In this document: piece by piece, positions 53,960 to 62,989 of the stretch
Numbering within the stretch: the first letter of the stretch is position 1
How the letters are laid out: each line of letters opens with the position of its first letter
Source of the DNA: Afipia sp. GAS231
GTDB taxonomy: Bacteria; Pseudomonadota; Alphaproteobacteria; Rhizobiales; Xanthobacteraceae
Assembly (NCBI RefSeq): GCF_900103365.1
Contig: NZ_LT629703.1
Location: 6,558,501-6,622,500 of the forward strand
DNA: 64,000 nt
Reading direction: 5' to 3'
The notes under the pieces: generated by a model
Told to the model about the DNA's origin: nothing
Seen by the model: the letters and a program-made list of their open reading frames with translations, nothing else
The model's database searches: none
Made by a program: the position numbers and the translations under genes

Positions 53960-54640
53960 ATGCGTAGTACCAGCGTCTTGATCGCAGACCGGCATCCCGT
54001 CGTTCTGCGTGGCTTGAGCAGCGTGCTCGGGGATCACCCCGACTTCAACATTGTTGCTTGTTGCAGTGACGGTGCGAGTTGTATCGAAGCGCTCCGGAAT
54101 TTTGCGCCGGATATCGCCATCCTCGACGTCTCAATGCCCGACGTGTCCTTTCTGGACATCCTCTCCGTCGTCAATTCCGAAAATCTTCCCACGCGACTGA
54201 TCGTTTTCACCGCGTCCGATCAGGAGCTCGGACCTCTGCTGGCAGGTGCGGCCGACGGCTACAGCGTTATTCTGAAGGATGTGACGCCCGAAGTTCTGGT
54301 GCGGTCTTTGCGCGAAGTCGCGGCCGGTCAGCGGCTGTTGGCGCTGCCTTCATCACAGCAGGCAGCATCTCGTGAGCAAAGTACGATCGCAGAGAATGCG
54401 CTGGCGGCGCTGACCGACCGCGAGCAGCAGATCATGCGTTTGGTGTCCGTAGGGTTGTCGAACAAGGAAATCGGGCGACGGCTGAATATTACCGACGGCA
54501 CCATCAAGGTACATCTTCATCACATCTTTCAGAAGCTCGAAATCACCAACCGGACAGTGCTCGCGGCGCTCGCGATTTCGCTGAACGATCGCGCGAGTCC
54601 CTCTGAGGATAAGCCGGAGCAGCCGATCTGGTCGGATTAG
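53960..54640 (+). CDS. LuxR/NarL-type response regulator
   Basis: A 226-residue response regulator. The receiver (about 1-125) has the acidic pair in 'VLIADRHPVVLRGL', the phospho-Asp in 'PDIAILDVSMPD', Thr in 'LIVFTASDQ', and Lys in 'VILKDVTPEVL'. The HTH is 'LTDREQQIMRLVSVGLSNKE' and 'IGRRLNITDGTIKVHLHHIF'. No histidine kinase gene is adjacent, so it is an orphan. Position suggests control of the polysaccharide genes. Confidence 0.93.
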   Translation: MRSTSVLIADRHPVVLRGLSSVLGDHPDFNIVACCSDGASCIEALRNFAPDIAILDVSMPDVSFLDILSVVNSENLPTRLIVFTASDQELGPLLAGAADGYSVILKDVTPEVLVRSLREVAAGQRLLALPSSQQAASREQSTIAENALAALTDREQQIMRLVSVGLSNKEIGRRLNITDGTIKVHLHHIFQKLEITNRTVLAALAISLNDRASPSEDKPEQPIWSD

Positions 54641-54657
54641 GTGCAGGGTGGAACGGA

Positions 54658-54687
54658 CCGGCGCCGTGGAACGCCGGCACCGGTTTT
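54658..54687 (+). terminator. Terminator-like hairpin after the response regulator gene
   Basis: CCGGCG (54658-54663), an eight-base loop, and CGCCGG (54672-54677) are followed by CACCGG and TTTT. It begins 17 bases after the stop codon. The T-run is short, so the strength is uncertain. Confidence 0.45.
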
Positions 54688-54772
54688 GATGCGGGGTAGA
54701 GTCCGACCCTGGAAATACCAGATCATCGGACCGACGAAGAAGCCGACCCGGACACATCGTCGGCGCGGCTGG

Positions 54773-54786
54773 TCGTTCGAATGAGA
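54773..54786. promoter_or_regulatory. TCGTTCGAATGA element, copy C, upstream of glmS
   Basis: A third exact copy of the 12-mer, sharing two further bases (GA) with copy A. It is about 350 bases upstream of the glmS start and 130 after the response regulator stop. Confidence 0.4.
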
Positions 54787-55134
54787 CGATAACCCCTGAG
54801 TATCGGTGACGCGCTCTTTCGGCCTACTCCATCATGGCGATCGAATATCCGGCGGGTCCTGCTAGGCTTGTTCTCGATAGATATTTGGATCTTGCAGCCG
54901 ACCGACGTTCACCCCGACTTCAGCGATTTCCAAAATCACCGCCAAGAATTGCCAGGGAGGCCCTCGAATGGACAGCCAGCAAACAGCGCTTGTTGATTCT
55001 TCGCGGCCAACGCCGCTGCGCCAACCGGCTTCGGGCGCGGTGACAGAGGCGACGGGGGTGGCCCGATCCATCACCTTCCCGGCGTAGCGTACGCATGTTC
55101 CTGCAGCGGTTGATCGAACGATCGGAGAGGGCAG

Positions 55135-56961
55135 ATGTGTGGAATCGTCGGTTTCGTGGGTCGAGGGCCAGCCGCCGCGCCTATTCTGGATGCTCTGAGA
55201 CGGCTGGAATATCGAGGTTATGATTCCGCCGGAATTGCCACGCTTGAACATGGTCTGCTCACGCGGCGACGCGCCGTGGGGAAACTCAAGAACCTGGAGA
55301 GCATGCTCAACTGCGAGCCGCTTGTTGGCCGGATAGGCATCGGGCACACGCGCTGGGCAACCCATGGTCGTCCAAGCGAAGACAACGCCCACCCGCACGC
55401 CGTTGGTGGCGTTGCGGTCGTTCACAACGGCATCATCGAAAATCATCGGGAGTTGCGCAAGGAGCTCAAATCGGCCGGTGCGTGTTTCGCCACAGACACG
55501 GACACCGAGGTGATCGCTCATCTGGTCAGCCAACAGCTGAAGAAAGGACGCGTACCGATTGACGCGGTACGCGCCGCGTTGCCGCGCCTGGAAGGTGCGT
55601 TTGCGCTGGCGTTCCTGTTTGAAGGTTACGAAAATCTGATAATCGGCGCCCGCAAGGGGTCGCCGCTCGCGGTCGGATATGGCCGAGGCGAAATGTACCT
55701 TGGGTCCGACGCCATCGCTCTTGCGCCGCTCACCGACATGATCAATTACCTGGACGACGGTGATGTTACGGTCATCACGCGGCAGGGTATCGCGTTTTTC
55801 AATGCGCAAGGCGAACGCCTTCGGCGCTCGCCAGCCAAGATCGCCGGCGCGACGGTTCTCGCTCAGAAAGGCGAGCACCGGCACTTTATGGTCAAGGAAA
55901 TTCACGAACAACCGAGCGTGGTTGGCCAGACGCTCGCCCAATACATTGATGTCGCCAGCGGCACGATCAAAATCCCGAACGACGCGGAATTGGGATTTCG
56001 CGATATCAATCGAGTGTCGATTACAGCCTGTGGGACGGCCTTCTACGCCGGGCTGATTGCCCGGTACTGGTTCGAACGGTACGCAGGGCTCCCGGTGGAG
56101 ATCGATGTCGCGTCGGAATTTCGCTATCGAAACATTCCGTTCGATCCCGGAAATCTGGCGGTCTTCGTATCGCAATCGGGAGAGACCGCCGATACGCTCG
56201 CCTCGCTGGAATTTGCCAAGGCGCGTGGGCAACGGGTTCTTTCGGTTGTTAACGTGGCCAGCTCAACGATGGCGCGCGCGAGCCAGATCGTATTGCCGAC
56301 GCTCGCAGGTCCGGAGGTCGGCGTCGCTTCAACCAAGGCGTTCACTTGCCAGTTGGCGACGCTTGCCTGCCTTGCGATAGCAGCAGGGCGAGCCCGGGGT
56401 GTGCTCTCGGCTGACGACGAGGCGGCGCTGGTGCGAGCGTTGGTCGAAGTTCCGGGTTACATGACGCGCGCGCTTGAGTTGGAACCGAAGATCGGCCAGC
56501 TTGCCCGCAAGTTGGCGTCGTCTCGCAACGCGCTGTTCATTGGCCGTGGAACGAACTATCCGCTTGCCCTGGAGGGCGCGCTCAAGCTCAAGGAAATCAC
56601 CTACATTCACGCCGAGGGTTATGCCGCCGGAGAACTCAAGCACGGGCCGATCGCGCTCATCGACAAGGATATTCCTGTCTTCGTGATTGCGCCGGGCGAC
56701 ATGATGTTCGAAAAAACCATGTCAAACATGCACGAGTTGATCGCTCGCGAGGGCCGCACGATCCTCATTACGGATCGCAAGGGGGCATCCCTTGCGTCGC
56801 CGGGGAGCTGGGTGACGCTTGTCCTTCCGGACATGCCGGCCCTGGTCGCACCGCTCGTCTTCGCCTTGCCGCTACAGCTGATTGCGTATCATACGGCGCT
56901 CGTCCGAGGAACCGACGTCGACCAACCGCGCAATCTCGCCAAGTCGGTGACTGTCGAATAG
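55135..56961 (+). CDS. glmS: Glutamine-fructose-6-phosphate aminotransferase (isomerising)
   Basis: A 608-residue enzyme that makes glucosamine-6-phosphate from fructose-6-phosphate and glutamine. Cys2 after the initiator Met ('MCGIVGFVG') is the amidotransferase nucleophile; 'IGIGHTRWATHGRPSEDNAH' follows. Two SIS domains carry 'SITACGTAFYAGLIARYW', 'FVSQSGETADTLASLEFAK' and 'FIGRGTNYPLALEGALKLKE'. The C-terminus 'DVDQPRNLAKSVTVE' is the conserved GlmS ending. Placement in this locus suggests a dedicated copy supplying UDP-GlcNAc for polysaccharide; another copy may exist elsewhere in the genome. Confidence 0.96.
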   Translation: MCGIVGFVGRGPAAAPILDALRRLEYRGYDSAGIATLEHGLLTRRRAVGKLKNLESMLNCEPLVGRIGIGHTRWATHGRPSEDNAHPHAVGGVAVVHNGIIENHRELRKELKSAGACFATDTDTEVIAHLVSQQLKKGRVPIDAVRAALPRLEGAFALAFLFEGYENLIIGARKGSPLAVGYGRGEMYLGSDAIALAPLTDMINYLDDGDVTVITRQGIAFFNAQGERLRRSPAKIAGATVLAQKGEHRHFMVKEIHEQPSVVGQTLAQYIDVASGTIKIPNDAELGFRDINRVSITACGTAFYAGLIARYWFERYAGLPVEIDVASEFRYRNIPFDPGNLAVFVSQSGETADTLASLEFAKARGQRVLSVVNVASSTMARASQIVLPTLAGPEVGVASTKAFTCQLATLACLAIAAGRARGVLSADDEAALVRALVEVPGYMTRALELEPKIGQLARKLASSRNALFIGRGTNYPLALEGALKLKEITYIHAEGYAAGELKHGPIALIDKDIPVFVIAPGDMMFEKTMSNMHELIAREGRTILITDRKGASLASPGSWVTLVLPDMPALVAPLVFALPLQLIAYHTALVRGTDVDQPRNLAKSVTVE

Positions 56962-57073
56962 TCCGGCGATCCGCCGCGGCCACGGCGCCTGCGTTTGGAT
57001 TGCTATCGGAGAGCTGATCGATGGGACTTGTTGGCGAAGCGACCATAGTCAACTGTCATGGGCTGGTATTCAC

Positions 57074-58450
57074 ATGCGCATCGCGATGATCGGCACGGGC
57101 TATGTGGGGTTGGTATCCGGCGTCTGCTTTGCGGATTTCGGTCACCAGGTCACCTGCGTCGACAAGGACAGCGACAAAATTGCCGCGCTTTGCCGCGGCG
57201 AAATCCCCATTTTCGAGCCCGGGCTCGACGATCTGGTGGCCTCGAATGTGAGGTCCGGGCGGCTGAGTTTCACCAAGGATCTCGCTGCGCCGGTTGCCGA
57301 AGCCGATGCGGTTTTCATCGCCGTCGGCACGCCATCACGGCGCGGCGATGGCCACGCCGATCTGACCTATGTCTACGCCGCCGCGCGCGAAATCGCCGCC
57401 GCGTTGTCCGGCTTTACGGTGGTCGTCACCAAATCGACCGTGCCAGTTGGCACTGGCGACGAGGTCGAACGGTTGATCCACGAGACCAATCCGCGGGCCG
57501 ACGTGGTGGTCGCATCCAATCCGGAGTTTTTGCGGGAAGGTGCCGCGATCCGCGATTTCAAGTATCCCGATCGGGTCGTGGTCGGGACCTCGGACGACCG
57601 CGCGCGCAAAGTGCTCGGTGATATCTACCGGCCGCTGTCGCTCAACAAGGCGCCGCTGATGTTCACGGCGCGGCGCACCGCCGAGCTGATCAAGTATGCC
57701 GCCAACGCCTTCCTTGCCACCAAGATTACTTTCATCAACGAGATGGCGGATCTGGCCGAGAAGGTCGGGGCGGATGTGCAGGAGGTCGCGCGCGGCATCG
57801 GGCTCGACAACCGCATCGGCCCCAAATTCCTGCATGCCGGGCCGGGTTTCGGCGGCTCCTGCTTTCCAAAGGATACCCGCGCGCTGGTCAAGATCGCGCT
57901 GGATCATGACGTGCAGTTGCGGATCGTGGAAGCCGTGCTCGCCGTCAATGACAACCGCAAATGCGCGATGGCGCGCAAGGTCTCCAACACGGTCGGCGGC
58001 AGCCTGCGCGGCAAGATCGTCGCCGTGCTTGGTCTCACCTTCAAGCCCGACACCGACGACATGCGCGAGGCGCCGTCAATTCCGCTGATAACGGGCCTGC
58101 TTGACATGGGCGCGAGGGTGCGCGCGCATGACCCTGTCGCCATGGAGCAGGCCCGCAAGGAGCTGCCGGACATCGAATACTGCGACGATCCCTATGCCTG
58201 CGCGCGGGGCGCGGACGCGCTGGTGATCGTGACGGAATGGGCGCAGTTCCGCGCACTCGATCTGGCGCGTCTGAAGCGCGAAATGGCGCGGCCCGTCGTG
58301 GTCGATCTGCGCAATATCTATCGACCTGACGAGATGGCTGGGCTCGGCTTCATTTACGAGAGCGTCGGGCGGCGACGGACGAGCCAGTTCAACATTGTGG
58401 AGTCCAGCCGCAGTCCTGCCGAGCAAAAGGTCAAGGCGAGGAGCAAATAG
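57074..58450 (+). CDS. ugd: UDP-glucose 6-dehydrogenase
   Basis: A 458-residue enzyme oxidising UDP-glucose to UDP-glucuronate with NAD. The N-terminal motif is 'MIGTGYVGLVSGVCFADFGH', with 'SNPEFLREGAAIRDF' in the first half. The catalytic Cys is in 'GPGFGGSCFPKDTRA'. 'GLTFKPDTDDMREAPSIPLI' marks the C-terminal domain. It lies 112 bases after glmS on the same strand and provides glucuronic acid for the polymer. Confidence 0.96.
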   Translation: MRIAMIGTGYVGLVSGVCFADFGHQVTCVDKDSDKIAALCRGEIPIFEPGLDDLVASNVRSGRLSFTKDLAAPVAEADAVFIAVGTPSRRGDGHADLTYVYAAAREIAAALSGFTVVVTKSTVPVGTGDEVERLIHETNPRADVVVASNPEFLREGAAIRDFKYPDRVVVGTSDDRARKVLGDIYRPLSLNKAPLMFTARRTAELIKYAANAFLATKITFINEMADLAEKVGADVQEVARGIGLDNRIGPKFLHAGPGFGGSCFPKDTRALVKIALDHDVQLRIVEAVLAVNDNRKCAMARKVSNTVGGSLRGKIVAVLGLTFKPDTDDMREAPSIPLITGLLDMGARVRAHDPVAMEQARKELPDIEYCDDPYACARGADALVIVTEWAQFRALDLARLKREMARPVVVDLRNIYRPDEMAGLGFIYESVGRRRTSQFNIVESSRSPAEQKVKARSK

Positions 58451-58506
58451 GAGATGCCGGCGATCGGGTCTGACGTCGCTGTTCTGCAAACGCCGTAGCG
58501 GAATTC

Positions 58507-58737
58507 TTACGGTGTCGCCGGGCTGTCTCGCGTCGTGTCCAGGTCCGGTGATATCACTTCAACATATTCACGATGAATCGTGCTCGGAGTTCGATTTCCA
58601 TCGAACAGGACGCTGACACTGTTAACGTAGACGCTCCCTCCGACGATTGTCCCGGTCTTTTCGGCAAGGCGTGCACAGCGTAGCGCGCCAAGCTTGCTCA
58701 TTCGAACGCGAACGCCAATGGAAAGTTCGGACTTCAT
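58507..58737 (-). CDS. Small conserved protein of unknown function
   Basis: A 76-residue protein. The core, 'VRMSKLGALRCARLAEKTGT' then 'IVGGSVYVNSVSVLFDGN', looks like a small beta-barrel/KOW-like fold. From memory, similar short proteins are common in Bradyrhizobium. It lies alone on the minus strand. The function is unknown. Confidence 0.65.
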   Translation of the reverse strand: MKSELSIGVRVRMSKLGALRCARLAEKTGTIVGGSVYVNSVSVLFDGNRTPSTIHREYVEVISPDLDTTRDSPATP

Positions 58738-58923
58738 CGGGCCAGTCCAGGTGGCAATCGATTCAATAGCAGTGTTATTCTAACACATCATCTCGTTCGG
58801 CTGGATGCGGCGCAGCCGTAGTACCTCTTTTGGGGTATTCGCGCGCGTGCCTGAATCGGGTAGACGAAGACCGACGCGGTTGGGCATCCGCCGTGGCGTC
58901 ACGTCTTTCGAACAGGTGAGCAC

Positions 58924-59004
58924 ATGCGTATTGCTCTGTCATATACAGCGATCGTCTGGTGCATTGGCCTTGCGATCTGGATCGCGGTCGGCGCGGCGCT
59001 GTAG
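58924..59004 (+). CDS. Possible 26-residue single-helix membrane peptide
   Basis: A short frame encodes MRIALSYTAIVWCIGLAIWI and six further residues. It is almost entirely one hydrophobic helix with one basic residue at the start. An AGGTGA lies five bases before the ATG. Tiny membrane proteins of this kind are easily missed, but a chance frame cannot be excluded. Confidence 0.4.
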   Translation: MRIALSYTAIVWCIGLAIWIAVGAAL

Positions 59005-59062
59005 CGACGCTTCGGCATCTCGCGAAAATATCGCTGTCCGGGTGTGCCTGGAGCGGGGGACG

Positions 59063-59854
59063 CTATCGCTTTCGTGATACGACAATAAAGTTCTCCGCGA
59101 GCCAGCCCGGGACCTTGAGCGTCCGGCACACCGTTTCGAATGGCTCGACCAGAAGCTGGCAGAGACGTGGAAAGAACCGGCCCGGTCGCGGAAGGTAGCC
59201 GTACGATCTCGTACTCAGGATCTCAAATCCCTCCTCGTTCAGGACTTTCGAGAACTGGCCCAGCGTAAGCGTGTTTCGAGGCGTGCTCGGGCGCGCCCAG
59301 TCGAGCACGCGACTGATCACGCCAATCGGCGACGTTGCGTTCAAGTGGATGTTGCAGACCAGCACCCCCTGTGCGTGGAGATGTCGATGGATCGCCCGCA
59401 GCGCCTCCCGTCTGAGACTGTCCTCCGCATTCAGGAAAAACCGGAACGCGGTGACGACGTCGAATGTCTCCGCGAGCGAGAGCTTGGTGATATCGATGCA
59501 GTACAACGTCACGTTTTCGGGAACCGAAGCATACATGAGCATGGTTTCCGACACGTCGACGCCGACGACTGTGCCGAAGAACATGGCCGCAAGCCTGGTG
59601 ATGCGTCCGGTTCCGCAGGCAAAATCCAGGACGGCCCGGTCGCGCCCACCGAGTGAACGCAGTTGGCCCTCGATCAGGGGTCTTTCAATTTTTTGCCAGA
59701 GCGCCGCGCTGTAGCCCGCTTCAAATGTCTTGTCGTAGTGGCAGCCAGCGCCTGCCGCTTGGTGGCTCAGGCGATAGCCGGAGCACGGAGGCATGTCTCT
59801 GTTGAGCAAGGAACCCCCCCTGTGGCCGCCGAAACCGCAGAACGCTAGCAGCAT
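59063..59854 (-). CDS. SAM-dependent methyltransferase
   Basis: A 263-residue class I methyltransferase. The SAM-binding motif I is 'VLDFACGTGRITRLAAMFFG', motif II region 'VVGVDVSETMLMYAS', and 'IDITKLSLAETFDVVTAFRF' follows. The substrate is unknown, and the C-terminal 'PRLCQLLVEPFETVCRTL' gives no hint. It lies divergent to the UPF0182 gene. The ATG at 59794 (MPPCSGYRL) is an alternative start. Confidence 0.85.
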   Translation of the reverse strand: MLLAFCGFGGHRGGSLLNRDMPPCSGYRLSHQAAGAGCHYDKTFEAGYSAALWQKIERPLIEGQLRSLGGRDRAVLDFACGTGRITRLAAMFFGTVVGVDVSETMLMYASVPENVTLYCIDITKLSLAETFDVVTAFRFFLNAEDSLRREALRAIHRHLHAQGVLVCNIHLNATSPIGVISRVLDWARPSTPRNTLTLGQFSKVLNEEGFEILSTRSYGYLPRPGRFFPRLCQLLVEPFETVCRTLKVPGWLAENFIVVSRKR

Positions 59855-60057
59855 CCCGGGCGATGTCTTCCTTCATTCGCAGGATGCCGGAAGCGCGGCA
59901 ACGTCCGCCACGCCTCCGATCCTCGTCGGCGGCCGGGCAAGTCAAGACCGGCCTCATTGGGGCGGTACGGCTTCTAGCACCCGCGGCCCTGGTCACGGGG
60001 CGTCCTCCCGTCGCGAATAGGGCGGCAACCATCCGTCGGTTCTGGTATCATTGGGGC

Positions 60058-62841
60058 ATGACGATCGGGATCGCCGGACCCGGACAGAAGGCACCAGGGC
60101 AGAGCGCCGTGGTCAAGCTCATCATTGTGGCCGTCGCCATCGGGATCAGCCTGAGCTTGCTCGGCCTTGCGAGCGACCTTCTGGTCGATTGGCTGTGGTT
60201 TTTCTCGATCGGCTATCTGCAGATTTTTGTGACCAGCATCGGCGCGAAGGCCGTTGTCTTTTTCGTCGTTCTTGCGGCAACCGCCGTCCTGCTTTGGCTG
60301 AATGGATGGCTCGCAGTGCGCTTTGCCCAACGGCAGTCGACCCAAGTGGCCTCTGCCGCGGCGTGGAAAGCTGCGGGGACGCCGCCGCCCGCGCTGCTTG
60401 CGCTGATGCGCGATCGACTGCCCTGGTCCTGGGTCATTGCAGGCGCTGGCGGGTTGCTCGCGCTGTTTGTCGCCGCGTCGGAGGTCGGCAACTGGAGCCT
60501 CTTCCTGCAATTTATCTATCAAGTTCCGTTCGGCGCCGACGATCCGCTCTACAACAAGGACATCGGCTTCTATCTCTTCTCGCTACCCGTCTATATCCTC
60601 ATCAAGAACTGGATGTTGCTGACGCTCGTTCTGGGCGCGCTATTCGCCGGAGCGGTCTACTGGGTGCACGGCGACATCGAATACGACGGTCACCATCGAT
60701 CGGTGTCGCCGACCGTGATCGCCCATGGTTCAGCACTGCTCGGTCTTGCCCTCGCGGTGAGGGCCTGGTCCTGTGTTCTCGATCGCTATCTGCTGCTCTA
60801 TGCCGACAATGGTGTAGTCGTCGGCGCGAGCTACGCCGACATTCATGTGGGGATACCGGGTCTGTGGCTGCTGTTCGGGCTGTCGATTATTGCGGCGTTC
60901 GCTGCGTGGGCGAATCTCTGGTTGCGTACCTACTGGCTTCCTACCGCCGCATTCATGCTGGTCGCCATCGGCTCTTTCGTGCTGTCCGGTGCAGCCCCTG
61001 TGCTGTTCCGGCAGTTTCTCGTCAAGCCGAGCGAGCTGCAGCTCGAGAAGCTCTACATCGAACGCAATATCGCGCTCACCCGGAAGGCATACAATCTCGA
61101 TCAGATCTCGGCAAAGCCGTTCGCGGCCGAGCAAAAGCTTTCTCTCGAAACACTGGAGGCCAACAAGGCGACAATTGAAAATATCAGGCTGTGGGACTGG
61201 TTGCCCCTGTCGGATACGTACGCGCAGCTGCAGGAGATCCGCACCTATTACAAATTCCACGATCTTGACGTTGATCGCTACTGGCTCGATGGAGCCTACC
61301 AAAGCGTGATGCTCTCGGCCCGCGAATTGCGGCCGTCCCTGCTGCCGCCGAACGCCCAGACATGGGTCAACCGCCACGTACTGTTTACTCATGGCAACGG
61401 CGCGGTGATGAGCCCGGTCACCCGCAAGAGCACCGAAGGGCTGCCGTTCTTCTATTTGCGGGATATTCCACCCGTTGCTGACGGAGGACCCAAGATCCGC
61501 GAGCCGCGCATTTACTACAGCGAAGAGAGCGACAGCTACGTCATCGTCAAGGGAAGCGTACCGGAGTTCGATTATCCGAAGGGGAAAGACAACGTCTATG
61601 CAAGCTACGACGGTGCCGGCGGTGTCCCGATCGGAGCGATGGCGAGCAGAATGCTGTTCGCATACTACTTCAGCGACCCGAATCTGCTTCTGTCGAGCTA
61701 CATCACGACCGACAGCCGGATCATGATCCGGCGTGATATCCAGGAGCGGGTGCACACGATCGCACCATTCCTCAGGCTCGATCATGATCCATACCTCGTT
61801 ATCAGTGACGGGCGGATGTTCTGGATGCAGGACGCCTACACGACGAGCGCCTATTTCCCCTCTGCGCAGCCTGCGCCAGGCGTCGACCTCAACTACATTC
61901 GCAATTCGGTGAAGGTTATTGTCGATGCATATAACGGGACCGTCGACTTCTATCTGATTGACGGCAGCGATCCGGTTGCCGGGACCTACCAGCGTATCTT
62001 TCCCAGCCTGTTCAAACCGTTCACGGCCATGCCCTCAGACCTGCAGAAGCACATCCGCTATCCGGAGGACCTGTTCCTGATTCAGGCGCGGCTGTATCAG
62101 GCCTACCACATGGAGGCGGCCGAGGTTTTCTACAATCGCGAGGATCTCTGGCAATTCCCGCGCCAACCGGGCGGCGGTGGCTCCGCGGTGATGGCGCCCT
62201 ATTACATCATCATGCGGCTGCCTGGGGAGCCGCATGCCGAGTTCTTCCTGATGCTCCCGATGGTGCCCAGCCGCCGCGACAACATGATTGCGTGGCTCGC
62301 GGCGCGCTGCGACGGGCCCGACTACGGCAAGATGATTGTCTACGAGTTTCCCAAGGAGAAACTCGTCTACGGCCCGTTCCAGATCGAAGCGCGGATCAAT
62401 CAGAGTACCGAGATATCCCAACAAATTACGCTGTGGAACCAGATGGGCTCGCGGGTGATCCGCGGTGCGAACCTGCTCGTGATCCCGATCGAGAATTCGA
62501 TCCTCTATGTGTCGCCGCTCTATCTGCGCGCGGAGCAGGGGCATTTGCCGGAGCTAAAACGCGTGATCGCGGCTTATGGTGAGCGCGTGGTGATGAAGGA
62601 GACACTTGCCGAGGCCTTGTCAGCGCTGTTCATCGAGCCTGGTGCGGCGCCGGCAGTCTCAAGCCCGAGAGAGAGGATACCTGTCACAGGCCCGCCGGCA
62701 AGCCAGGCGCAGGAGGCACTCGATCGCTACAATCAAGCAGTGGATCGATTGAAGTCCGGGGATTGGAAAGGCTTCGGCGCGGAGTTCGACGCCATGCGCG
62801 ACGTTTTGGAGAAAATGAACCGACAATCCATCGAGCGCTAA
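60058..62841 (+). CDS. UPF0182 family membrane protein
   Basis: A 927-residue protein of the UPF0182 (COG1615) family. About seven membrane helices occupy the first 320 residues ('LIIVAVAIGISLSLLGLASD', 'VDWLWFFSIGYLQIFVTSIG'). A large extracytoplasmic region follows, with family motifs 'KPSELQLEKLYIERNIALTR', 'IRLWDWLPLSDTYAQLQEIR' and 'PEDLFLIQARLYQAYHM'. The function is unknown across the family. A longer frame starts at 59863, but the first ATG followed by the conserved transmembrane pattern is at 60058. Confidence 0.92.
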   Translation: MTIGIAGPGQKAPGQSAVVKLIIVAVAIGISLSLLGLASDLLVDWLWFFSIGYLQIFVTSIGAKAVVFFVVLAATAVLLWLNGWLAVRFAQRQSTQVASAAAWKAAGTPPPALLALMRDRLPWSWVIAGAGGLLALFVAASEVGNWSLFLQFIYQVPFGADDPLYNKDIGFYLFSLPVYILIKNWMLLTLVLGALFAGAVYWVHGDIEYDGHHRSVSPTVIAHGSALLGLALAVRAWSCVLDRYLLLYADNGVVVGASYADIHVGIPGLWLLFGLSIIAAFAAWANLWLRTYWLPTAAFMLVAIGSFVLSGAAPVLFRQFLVKPSELQLEKLYIERNIALTRKAYNLDQISAKPFAAEQKLSLETLEANKATIENIRLWDWLPLSDTYAQLQEIRTYYKFHDLDVDRYWLDGAYQSVMLSARELRPSLLPPNAQTWVNRHVLFTHGNGAVMSPVTRKSTEGLPFFYLRDIPPVADGGPKIREPRIYYSEESDSYVIVKGSVPEFDYPKGKDNVYASYDGAGGVPIGAMASRMLFAYYFSDPNLLLSSYITTDSRIMIRRDIQERVHTIAPFLRLDHDPYLVISDGRMFWMQDAYTTSAYFPSAQPAPGVDLNYIRNSVKVIVDAYNGTVDFYLIDGSDPVAGTYQRIFPSLFKPFTAMPSDLQKHIRYPEDLFLIQARLYQAYHMEAAEVFYNREDLWQFPRQPGGGGSAVMAPYYIIMRLPGEPHAEFFLMLPMVPSRRDNMIAWLAARCDGPDYGKMIVYEFPKEKLVYGPFQIEARINQSTEISQQITLWNQMGSRVIRGANLLVIPIENSILYVSPLYLRAEQGHLPELKRVIAAYGERVVMKETLAEALSALFIEPGAAPAVSSPRERIPVTGPPASQAQEALDRYNQAVDRLKSGDWKGFGAEFDAMRDVLEKMNRQSIER

Positions 62842-62989
62842 TGCCCCGAACGTGCGGGTCTGGCGCCGCCTCCGGCCAAATACCCTACATCACTTTAACG
62901 ATGCCGGCATTTCGACCAGATGTGTCACATTGGACAGGGAGCGGCTCTATCCGTTAGCCTGACAGGCGATGTTGTAGCGCGCCTCGAAA

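Larger units (their letters stand above)
54641..55134. other. Intergenic region upstream of glmS
   Basis: These 494 bases hold a terminator-like hairpin at 54658-54687, copy C of the 12-mer at 54773-54784, and presumably the glmS promoter. No credible gene is seen. A GGAGAGGG Shine-Dalgarno precedes the glmS ATG. Confidence 0.45.

Noticed and set aside
54862..56232. 456-codon minus-strand frame opposite glmS
   Set aside because: It is an antisense shadow; glmS is unmistakable.
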